Shown here one piece after another: positions 13,924 to 22,200 of a DNA stretch of 22,857 nt. The position numbers and the translations under genes were made by a program. Source of the DNA: a virus. The stretch spans positions 1 to 22,857 of the IMG/VR virus record IMGVR_UViG_3300011113_000072. One strand, given 5' to 3'. The notes beneath the pieces are model-generated. The model worked only from the letters and a program-made list of their open reading frames with translations, made no database searches and was not told the origin of the DNA. The first letter of the stretch is position 1, and each line of letters begins with the position of its first letter.

Positions 13924-14387
13924 TTGCAGAATCTCTACTAGGTAGTATATTCGGGGGCTTGTTGCGTCTTGCTCCTGAAGCGTTTAAGTTCTTCGACCGA
14001 AAGAACGAACGCAACCACGAATTGCAAATGCTCGGCAAAGAAATGGAATTTGCTCGTGTGCGTGGTGAAATTGAAATGCACAAGGTGGAAGCTAATATTT
14101 CGATGGCTGAACTTAATGCCATTGGTGTAGCTGTTCAAGAGCAAGGTGAGACTGCCCGTAGCGCTGGTTGGTTCGTCGCAGCATTGTCAGCACTTGTTCG
14201 ACCATTAGTGACGTACTGGTTTGTTGCATTGTACAGCTTGCATAAGATTGCCACGTTGAGTATGGCTTATGACGCTAATGCCGATTGGCGAATGGTGATG
14301 ATGACCAATTGGACAGTCGATGACGCTACGATGTTGTCAATGATTCTTGGCTTCTTCTTCGTTGGTCGAGTGTGGGATAGGAAGTAA
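13920..14387 (+). CDS. Holin of the 3TM (GTA-holin-like) family
   Basis: The start is ATG 13920, overlapping the preceding stop; the frame continues upstream without a better start. The 155-residue product begins 'LLGSIFGGLLRLAPEAFKFF', then a charged helix 'DRKNERNHELQMLGKEMEFA' of about 60 residues, then hydrophobic segments around 'AGWFVAALSALVRPLVTYWF' and 'MLSMILGFFFVGRVW'. The motif R-LAPE-x-x-KF-x-DRKNER and the 'VRPLVTYW' phrase are characteristic of the 3TM holin family. It would form the inner membrane lesion that releases the endolysin. It precedes the endolysin with a one-base overlap (TAATG), the classic holin-lysin pair. Confidence 0.85.
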   Translation: MIAESLLGSIFGGLLRLAPEAFKFFDRKNERNHELQMLGKEMEFARVRGEIEMHKVEANISMAELNAIGVAVQEQGETARSAGWFVAALSALVRPLVTYWFVALYSLHKIATLSMAYDANADWRMVMMTNWTVDDATMLSMILGFFFVGRVWDRK

Positions 14388-14839
14388 TGTACGACGAAGC
14401 ACTAACAATCTGTGCTGAAAAACTAATCAAGCCATTTGAGGGACTACACAAGCGTCTTCCTAATGGTTTGATTGCGCCATACATTTGCCCTGCCGGTGTT
14501 CCGACACAAGGTTGGGGCATTGTCGTTCCTAGTATGGATGTGCCACCAATCACCAAAGAAATGGCTGATGCTATTCTAATGCGTGAGCTTCCACGATATA
14601 TGGCAGAGACGTTGAAGGCTAGCCCAGTATTAGCCACTATGCCTGCTAGATTGGCTGCAATCACTTCATTCGTGTATAATCTTGGCGCATCACGCTATCG
14701 TGCTTCTACGTTGCGTAAACGAATTAATACACAAGATTGGGAAGGCGCTAAAACTGAATTGATGAAGTGGACTCGTGGTGGTGGCAAAGTGTTGCCGGGC
14801 CTCGTGAAGCGTCGTGCTGCCGAAGCGGCCCTATTGTAA
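14387..14839 (+). CDS. Endolysin, GH24 lysozyme family
   Basis: The 150-residue product cleaves the peptidoglycan glycan strand by family membership. The catalytic Glu is in 'KPFEG' (Glu18) and the conserved Thr in 'PAGVPTQGWG' (Thr40). The position corresponding to Asp20 of T4 lysozyme is Cys34 ('YICPAG'), a variant I recall from other phage lysozymes. Compared with the usual nine-residue step from Glu to Asp/Cys there are seven extra residues, and 'GYGH' is replaced by 'GWGI'. The C-terminal helices 'AAITSFVYNLGASRYRASTL' and 'GLVKRRAAEAALL' fit the family. No signal peptide or signal-anchor segment is visible, so export through the holin is likely. Confidence 0.9.
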   Translation: MYDEALTICAEKLIKPFEGLHKRLPNGLIAPYICPAGVPTQGWGIVVPSMDVPPITKEMADAILMRELPRYMAETLKASPVLATMPARLAAITSFVYNLGASRYRASTLRKRINTQDWEGAKTELMKWTRGGGKVLPGLVKRRAAEAALL

Positions 14840-14856
14840 GAACATAAACAAATCAT

Positions 14857-17049
14857 ATGAGTAAATTCACCGATAAGCAACGTGCTGTTGTTGCAAAGAA
14901 AATGGGCTACGAAGGTCCAATGCAGGGTTTCGATGAATTCCTGCGCAGCAAGCCAGAGCTTCAGGCACGTTACAGCGACGTCACCGATGAATATATTAAG
15001 CGGTTTAATAGCGGCGGATTGGTGAAACAACGTAAACATATGGCTGTTGGTGGCTTTATGCCTCCGCCTGATGACGGTGGTGAGCGTATGGGTATTACCA
15101 ATATTAGTGCTCCTGCTCCAACTAACGCTCAAGGTATTCTCAACCCTCGTCCAGATGAGATTGTGTCTCCGGGGTTTACTAGCGGTAACAACGAAGCACC
15201 ATATCGTCCTAATGTCCGTAACGACATTGACAACACTGTAGACGGCTCCACTGTCAACCAAGGCGCCATCACATCACAACCTATTCAGCCTCCCGGTCAA
15301 TACGCTAATCTAGACAACGCTCGCTACACCCAATTTACCGACGTCGGCGGCAAGCCTATTGTCGGCACTCCGGGACATGTGACGGCTGAGCAGATTGCCA
15401 CCAGTCAGAATCAAATGCTGTCAACGTCTTCGTTGCCGGGAATGAATGCCAATCAAATTGGCGCATTCAATCCTGCTCAAACTGCACTGGCTGGTGGCGC
15501 TGCTGCCAATCCTGCAGCGACGATGAACACTGCCAACTCTGCTCCGGGCATGAATAAGGCTCTGGCAGGCGTTGAATCGGCGCAAGGTATTGTCAACAAG
15601 AACAACCTTGTACAAGCTGCTCAAGGTGGTGTGTCAAAGAATGCTATTGCTACGGCAGCCCAAGGTAGTGCTTCGATGGCAACCGCTGCCAATCGCTCCC
15701 TTCAGAATGGCGAATTGATTGATGGGTCTTCTGTTGACCAGAAACGTATTGATCAAACTATGCAAGGCTTCAAAGCTGAGCAAGGGACGGTCACGGATGA
15801 AATGACCACTAGCGGTCAGCTTAATAAGATGATGGCTCAGTTTGATGCTGGCAATCCTCCTCCTTGGGCTGCTGGCGCAATGCGTGCGGCTAATGCTCAA
15901 ATGGCAGCGCGTGGCGTAGGTGCTTCGTCAATGGCTGGTCAAGCTATTATCCAGGCAGCAATGGAAGCTGCAACACCTATTGCAAACGCTGATGCTAAAG
16001 TGTTTGAGACGATGGGGCTCACCAATTTGTCCAATCGTCAGCAAACTGCAATGATGGCGGCACAACAGCGTGCTCAATTCCTTGGTCAAGAATTCGATCA
16101 GAATTTCCAGACGAAGGTGATGAACGCTGCAAAGATTTCAGACATTGCCAACATGAATTTCAACGCCGAGCAACAAGTGGTGTTGGAGAATTCGCGTGCT
16201 GCAAACACTATGGCAATTGCCAACCTGAATGCTCAGCAAGCCACCATCTTAGCTAATGCTGCTACGTTTGCCAATATGGACATGGCAAACTTGAACAATC
16301 GTCAACAAGCTGCTGTGCAGAATGCCAATGCTTTCCTTCAAATGGATATGCAGAATCTGCAAGGCAATCAGCAAATGTCGTTGTTCAAGGCACAAAGCAT
16401 TTCACAAGCTCTGTTGACCGACACTGCTGCTGAGAATGCTGCTCGTCAATTCAACGCTTCTAGCGTCAATCAAGCCAATCAATTCAACGCACAGCTAGCT
16501 ACGCAAGTGAGTCAGTTCAATGCCACGCAACAGAACGCAATGACTCAGTTTAACACTGGTGAAGCTAATTCGATTAATAAATTCAATTCTGAAGTGCAGA
16601 ATAGGCGTGATGAGTTTAATAGCTCACAGCGTCTTGTTATCGACCAAGCTAACGCACAGTGGATGAAAGAAGTGAGTACACAGAATACAGCATCGAAGAA
16701 TGCTGCCAACTATCTCAATGCTCAGCAACTGCAGCAAATGACAATGGCCGAGTATAATAACGAAATCCAGCTATATCGTGATCAGATTGACTATGCGTTC
16801 AAGTCATATGAAAGCGATGCTGAACGTATGGCTGCTCTTGCTCGCACTGAAATGCAAATGAAGGGGCAGATTGATGCCGCTAAAGAAGCTGCCAAGGGTG
16901 CCGCATATGCTCAGCTTGGTCAGTATTTCAGCAAGACTGACGTTGGACAGAAGCTGCCGGGTCAACTGATTAATGCAGGCAGCGATGCGTTAGGTTGGTT
17001 GTTTGGTGGCGGCGAGTTTGACTTTGACTGGGGTGGTCTGTTCGACTAA
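14857..17049 (+). CDS. Internal virion (ejection) protein with periodic Asn/Gln-rich repeats
   Basis: The 730-residue product has a basic helical N-terminus (1-50), then 'FNSGGLVKQRKHMAVGGFM' (50-68), then a disordered Pro/Asn/Gly-rich region to about 330. A long helical region of Ala, Asn, Gln and Met follows. From residue 389 to 520 it repeats every 22 residues, and from 530 to 592 every 11 residues (Phe at 532, 543, 554, 565, 576, 587). The C-terminus is Gly/Asp-rich and hydrophobic ('GWLFGGGEFDFDWGGLFD'). The composition and place match podovirus internal proteins ejected with the DNA; an extended right-handed coiled coil is predicted. The ATG has no clear ribosome site. No lytic domain is seen. 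Confidence 0.75.
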   Translation: MSKFTDKQRAVVAKKMGYEGPMQGFDEFLRSKPELQARYSDVTDEYIKRFNSGGLVKQRKHMAVGGFMPPPDDGGERMGITNISAPAPTNAQGILNPRPDEIVSPGFTSGNNEAPYRPNVRNDIDNTVDGSTVNQGAITSQPIQPPGQYANLDNARYTQFTDVGGKPIVGTPGHVTAEQIATSQNQMLSTSSLPGMNANQIGAFNPAQTALAGGAAANPAATMNTANSAPGMNKALAGVESAQGIVNKNNLVQAAQGGVSKNAIATAAQGSASMATAANRSLQNGELIDGSSVDQKRIDQTMQGFKAEQGTVTDEMTTSGQLNKMMAQFDAGNPPPWAAGAMRAANAQMAARGVGASSMAGQAIIQAAMEAATPIANADAKVFETMGLTNLSNRQQTAMMAAQQRAQFLGQEFDQNFQTKVMNAAKISDIANMNFNAEQQVVLENSRAANTMAIANLNAQQATILANAATFANMDMANLNNRQQAAVQNANAFLQMDMQNLQGNQQMSLFKAQSISQALLTDTAAENAARQFNASSVNQANQFNAQLATQVSQFNATQQNAMTQFNTGEANSINKFNSEVQNRRDEFNSSQRLVIDQANAQWMKEVSTQNTASKNAANYLNAQQLQQMTMAEYNNEIQLYRDQIDYAFKSYESDAERMAALARTEMQMKGQIDAAKEAAKGAAYAQLGQYFSKTDVGQKLPGQLINAGSDALGWLFGGGEFDFDWGGLFD
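16021..16416 (+). repeat. Six 22-residue units in the ejection protein
   Basis: The key hydrophobic residue occurs at 391, 413, 435, 457, 479 and 501, exactly 22 residues apart, in units such as ANLNAQQATILANAATFANM and ANLNNRQQAAVQNANAFLQM. Asn usually flanks the key residue and Gln-Gln follows it by three to five residues. Twenty-two is two hendecads, the period of right-handed coiled coils. Confidence 0.85.
16444..16632 (+). repeat. Six 11-residue units (xxFNxxxxxxx) in the ejection protein
   Basis: Phe-Asn occurs at 532/533, 543/544, 554/555, 565/566, 576/577 and 587/588, an exact 11-residue period. Typical units are QFNASSVNQAN, QFNAQLATQVS and QFNATQQNAMT. The phase is shifted by two residues relative to the preceding 22-residue block. 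Confidence 0.9.
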
Positions 17050-17055
17050 CACAAT

Positions 17056-17304
17056 ATGAATTACAACACAATGATGCGTAAGATTGAGATGATTCTTCAA
17101 GCTGTGGAGAATCGCCCTAAACGTAAGAAGGCTGGCGCTAAAGGAATGATGGCACCTCGTGAGGGGTCGTCAATGCCGTCAGCTAAAGGGAAACAAGGCG
17201 ACGGTGAAATTCCGATGGAGCTTCAGCTTGCTCGATATGTTAAGAAGATTCGTGATGCTAAAGTTGAAATGAAGAAAGCAATGGAAAAGAATAATGCTCG
17301 ATAA
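17056..17304 (+). CDS. Small basic protein of the ejection-protein module
   Basis: The 82-residue product is not recognised. The N-terminal 20 residues and the last 30 ('LARYVKKIRDAKVEMKKAME') are helical and basic, separated by a flexible Lys/Gly/Met-rich middle ('RPKRKKAGAKGMMAPREGSS'). Such a protein could bind DNA or the acidic parts of neighbours. There is no clear ribosome site, and the stop overlaps the next gene by 11 bases, so translation is probably coupled. Confidence 0.7.
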   Translation: MNYNTMMRKIEMILQAVENRPKRKKAGAKGMMAPREGSSMPSAKGKQGDGEIPMELQLARYVKKIRDAKVEMKKAMEKNNAR

Positions 17305-17788
17305 ATATTTGAACGCTCCGATTCCAGGACAAAGCCTCACTAACGAGCCCGGTAACGTGCCTTGGGAACAGCCGCCACAGATGGTGGACTTACCTGAGTT
17401 GGTACGATATTACACCGAACGCCTCACTGAAGAAGATGGTGTTGACGCAGTGGTTGCGTTGCTGAAGGAAGGCGAAACGTGTCTTTCCGTTGCTAAGACA
17501 ATTATGCGCTTCAGCGTGATGAAGGGCGTTCACACGGTTGATGCCGGCACGTTGGTGATGCCGGTGATTGTCGAACTCATCAAAACCATTGGTGATTTGA
17601 ATGACATTGAATACGATGTTGTTGAACAAGGTGAGCGTATGCCTAAACCACCATCTGAGGCAATGATTTTGGAATTGCTTGCTGGTGCCAAGGATGAACT
17701 TGAAGCCGATCCCGATAGCAACCCCGACGTTGTTGAAACTAAACCTAAGCGCGGCCTAATGGCTCGTCGTGTTAAGGAGGAAATGTAA
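17294..17788 (+). CDS. Virion-associated protein with PIPGQSLT motif
   Basis: The 164-residue product begins 'MLDKYLNAPIPGQSLTNEPG' and 'VPWEQPPQM', a motif I know from virion proteins of many marine and freshwater phages whose role is unassigned. A helical core follows (about 35-140) with the phrases 'VALLKEGETCLSVAKTIM' and 'LVMPVIVELIKTIGDLND'. It ends in an acidic stretch and a basic tail 'RGLMARRVKEEM'. The start overlaps the preceding gene by 11 bases, and the 3' end carries AAGGAGG, the ribosome site of the next gene, whose ATG overlaps its stop. Confidence 0.75.
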   Translation: MLDKYLNAPIPGQSLTNEPGNVPWEQPPQMVDLPELVRYYTERLTEEDGVDAVVALLKEGETCLSVAKTIMRFSVMKGVHTVDAGTLVMPVIVELIKTIGDLNDIEYDVVEQGERMPKPPSEAMILELLAGAKDELEADPDSNPDVVETKPKRGLMARRVKEEM

Positions 17789-19245
17789 TGTCTGCATGGT
17801 TGTCATTCATTGGCGGATATGCCAAAGGCGCTAACGAAGAAATTGATAAGCAGCGTGAGAAAGAAGATCAATACATTCAAGACCGGATGAAGCTAGCTGC
17901 GTCTACTCGTCTACAGAAACAGAAGGATGCAGAAACTCAACGCAAAGAATTGGAAGAAGCTGACAAATCTCTGTCGGCATTGCCGGGATATGCTGCAGCT
18001 AGACCTGAGCAGAAGATTGCATTACTGGCGTCTCCTGTAATTCGCAAACAGTATGTCGATAAAACTAGCGCTGGCGAAGTGGTCAATCTTGACGAACTGA
18101 TGACGGTTAATGCTGACTCTTTAAAAGCATTCCCCACTGTTGAAAGCTACATCAAGTCATTTCAGGCAAAGCCTAAAACCGCAAACGAACAAACAATCGA
18201 AGCGTTTAAACAACCTCGTCAAGCATTTGGTGCTCGTGTAGGCGTCGATGAAGAATCATTGAAACAGAATGCTGCTCGCTTTGGTATGAAGCCCGAAGAA
18301 GCGCTAGGGTGGGAACAAGGTGGCGAAGACCTTCCTCAAGGAAATTACGCCACACTGAAACAGTCTGCGCTTGCTCCGAATGATATTGAAACCCAACGTA
18401 AACTATTTGAAACGCAAGCACTGGCTGCACAACGTCAAATTGAAACAGGCACGCCTGAGCAGAAAGCAGAAGGCGAAGCTGTATTGAAATCTCTCACTGC
18501 AAAGGCACGGTCGCTTAATGTCCTAGCACGTATCATTGAAGGCGGCGAGAAAGCTGTTAAATACACCGATGAGATTAACACGCTGACAGTGAGGATGGCA
18601 AATCTTGACCCGAAGTCACCAGAATACAAAGCTGCTTACGAGTACAAAGTGAGGCTTGAGAAGTCGCATCAAGTCGGTAAAGAGAAGCCTGATGGTCCCG
18701 ATGCAGTTAAGCCTGCAACGTTCTCTCAATTGCGCACTGCTGCCAATGACGCAATGATTACCGCTTTGCGTATGGGGTGGGGCGCTGAAGCACTTAAAGG
18801 TGTTTCGATGGAAGACGTTAGACAACAAGACGGTACTATCGCTAAAGAAGTGCGATTCAATAAACTTGACACTGATTTGCAGAAAGAACAATACGCTGCA
18901 GCTAAGGCTGCTGCAATGAATGTGTTGTCGCCTTACATTAAAAATGGTGCCCCCACTACGGAAGCTGCTCGTCTGCTGATGACCGGATTGTTGAGCGGTG
19001 AACCCAATGTTCCTACTAAACCTACTGTTGCACCACCGCCGACAGCTTCTCCTGCGTCTACTCCGGCACAGCAACCTGTAGTAACCAATCCGTCACAACG
19101 CAGCGGAAGGTCAAAGAATGTTAGTGGTTCTCAGATTGAAGCCAACATTCCTAAAAATATTGTCAAGGGTAGTAAAGAATGGCAAATTCAATACGACGAC
19201 AAGAAAGCTAAAATGATTGGTGCAGGATACAACGTCGTCGACTGA
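17788..19245 (+). CDS. Internal virion protein (second ejection protein)
   Basis: The 485-residue product starts 'MSAWLSFIGGYAKGANEEID', an N-terminal pattern common in podovirus internal proteins, followed by a charged coiled coil (about 17-65). The centre is helical ('LNVLARIIEGGEKAVKYTDE', 'EYKAAYEYKVRLEKSHQVG'). A Pro/Thr/Ala-rich linker (about 405-445) leads to a short C-terminal segment ending 'KKAKMIGAGYNVVD'. The strongest ribosome site of the module (AAGGAGG) precedes it. By position between the repeat protein and the 1165-residue protein it is probably packaged and ejected. No enzymatic motif was seen. Confidence 0.7.
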   Translation: MSAWLSFIGGYAKGANEEIDKQREKEDQYIQDRMKLAASTRLQKQKDAETQRKELEEADKSLSALPGYAAARPEQKIALLASPVIRKQYVDKTSAGEVVNLDELMTVNADSLKAFPTVESYIKSFQAKPKTANEQTIEAFKQPRQAFGARVGVDEESLKQNAARFGMKPEEALGWEQGGEDLPQGNYATLKQSALAPNDIETQRKLFETQALAAQRQIETGTPEQKAEGEAVLKSLTAKARSLNVLARIIEGGEKAVKYTDEINTLTVRMANLDPKSPEYKAAYEYKVRLEKSHQVGKEKPDGPDAVKPATFSQLRTAANDAMITALRMGWGAEALKGVSMEDVRQQDGTIAKEVRFNKLDTDLQKEQYAAAKAAAMNVLSPYIKNGAPTTEAARLLMTGLLSGEPNVPTKPTVAPPPTASPASTPAQQPVVTNPSQRSGRSKNVSGSQIEANIPKNIVKGSKEWQIQYDDKKAKMIGAGYNVVD

Positions 19246-19247
19246 AT

Positions 19248-22200
19248 ATGAATTCTTCCCAACAAAATCAAAGAGGTAGTCGCGCCTCTTTGTCGTTCGC
19301 CCCCGACGACGAAATTGCCGCCATTCTCAATCCAAAGAAGTCTACTCCTGCTTCGTCACAGGAGATGGCGTCCGACGACGAGGTGGCAGCGATTCTTCGT
19401 GGTGAAGCCACTACCCCACCACCCACCACAATTAAACCGCCTGTAGAGGCTTCTAAGCCTGTTGCTGAGCCTAAGAAGTCTTGGTGGGAAAGTGTTAATG
19501 AACGTCTCAGTGCTCCGAAGAAGATTGCAGAGCAGCGTGGTCGCGGAAACGTTGCTGAAGAAAACAAAGCTGATGCGAAGAAGGCTGTGACGATTGCTCC
19601 AGACGCTGTACCGTTTGAGTCGTTAATTAAAGACGATCAGAAGTTTAAGACAGTCACAGATTTCATGGAGACTGTTGGGAAGAAATACGACCCCAAAATT
19701 TCACGCGAAGAATTTGTCAAAGATTTCATGGAGGACATGCGCTTCATGGAACAAAACGATGTTGGCACAGTGAAATTGCTGACTAAACTAAATAATGCTA
19801 GTCCTAAAACTGCAGGAAAAATTGCTAACGCGTATTTGATGTTTAGTAAAGTGCCGGGAGCCTGGGCTAAAGGTGGTGAGGGTGGGTTGTTGCCATTCGT
19901 TCAAAATATAGCATACACAATCGCTAGCCCAAGCAATCTTGCATCGTTAGGAGCAGGTGCTGTAGTTAAAGGTGTTGCTAAGAGCGCAGGTAAATCTTTG
20001 GTACAGCAGAACCTTAGAGCGCTTGCCACAGCAGGTATTACAGATGCGGTTGCCACTGTGGGTAGCGATGCAATGCTGCAGAAAGCAGAGCAGGACGCTC
20101 AACGTAAACGCACTGATCTTGCAGATGAAACCTCTGAAGAAAAGCAAGCACGCGAAACTAAACCGTTTGAACTCGACACAACTCGTACTGCAATTAACGT
20201 ATTGTTAAGTGCTGCGGGTACAGCGGTTGGTGCTAAAGGGTTGTCTAAGGCTGGACAAGTTATTACAGATAGCCGCCCTACACTGAAGCAACGTATTGAC
20301 GCTGCGCCCGGATTGATGGGGCCACCTGCACCAGCTAATATTATGGCGGCAAAGAAAACAGTCATCGACGCCACCAATGCTCAGATTGACGAAGAAGTGA
20401 AGAAGTTTGTCAACGAGCAAGGTGAAGCAGTGTTGCGTGAAATGGGGCCAGTTGGACCATTGGCTGACGCTAAAATTCGTAATGACATGACTCAGCGCAC
20501 AATTGATGTTGCGATGAAAGTGATTGAACTCGACCCTGCGTTTGCGCCTAAGAACAACCAGAAAATCTCTGATGCAATTACTCGTGTGTTTAGCAGCATC
20601 GACACTGGTGAAGTGAGCGACACTGTGCTTGAAAGTGCAATTCGTCAAGTCGGACTAACTCCGCAAGAATTCGCATCGGCTAACCGGGTGACGGTGAAAG
20701 AAGCTGCACAGATATTGCAGAAATACAAAGTTGCTGGCGATATGATGAAGCGCTTGCAAGGTATTGACCCTGCTTTCGACGCTCAGATTAAAGAGTTGTA
20801 TAAAGACACTGCAACGGCATCGGGTGTCGGTAGTAGTATTGTTGAAGGTATTCGTCGCGTCGAGCGTGAGAGTAAGGCCATTGTGGTTAGCGGTGTTGCT
20901 ACCACTGTTCGCAACATGATGGGTTCGACGATGGGTTTGAGTGTCAAAACCGCCACTCGGTTGTTTGAAGGTACGGTGTATTCGCTTGGGCAAAGTATCG
21001 AAACGTTAGCAACCGGAAAGCAAGCTCAGTATACGTTTGGTCAGAATATGGCAAAGACGCTGGAAGATAGTCTTCGTCCTTGGAAATACCTGACAGATCA
21101 AGGATTGTCTAAGGACTTAACAGAACTGCTGCTTCAAAATAATCCATCGTTGCAAGCTCGTCTTCTCGGGCTTGGTGAAGATGACAAAGGAGTGTCTGCT
21201 GTAGCTCGAATGGTTAACAGTTTGAACCAATGGCAAGATGGCATCTATCGACGCTCAGCCTTTGTTGAATCAATTGATCGTCAATTGTCTGACGTCGGCA
21301 TGGACATTATGGACTTGCTGAAAGAAGGCAAGATGGTTCCGAAAGACGTCATTGCTCGTGCCTCAGATGACGCCATGAAATCCACCATGAGCTACATGCC
21401 GAAGAAGAATGCAGGCACTGCCAATCTCGACCAATTGGCAGAAAGTGCAGCGGGACACGTTGTCTCACTGGTTGAGAAGATTCCAACAGGTTCAGTGTGG
21501 ATTGCAACGTTCCCACGGTTTATGGCGAACGCTATGGCGTTTCAATATCGTCATAGCCCATTAGGGTTTGCTAGCGCTCTTGGTGACAGGGCTGCTGTAA
21601 AAGCGGCACGAGAAACTGGCGACAATGCCACCATTGCTCTAGCAGAACGTCAAGCTCGTGACCATGTTGCCCAGGCTACCATCGGCACTATGGCGCTATT
21701 GGCTGCGGTTGAATATCGCCAGAACAACCAAGACACTGAATGGTTCAATCTAAATAACGACGATGGCACCGTCACTGATGTTCGTGCAATCTTCCCTATT
21801 GCTCCATATCTAGGTGCTGCTGACGTCCTCGTTAAAATGAAGCGTGGCGTCAATATGGACGCACGTGGTGTGATGGAAACTATTGTTGGTATGAAAATAC
21901 CAAGCGGTAGCACTAACACATTCCTTGACCAAATTCAACGCGCTCTAGATAGTGAAGACGTCGCTGAAGAATGGGGTGTCACTGCGGGCAAGATGGTAGG
22001 CGACTTTGCTGGTCGATTCTCTCAACCATTCGTCACTCAACAGATTTTTGATTTGATTGACGCGATTCGAGGCGAGTCTACAGCACGCGATCCGAATGTG
22101 TTGGATGGTAAAGTGGCAGGAATTGACAACGTGCCAAAATGGCTTGAAGCAGGTGCTCAGCGAGTGCAGAAGAATCTACCAGTCACCAAGGAAGAATTGG

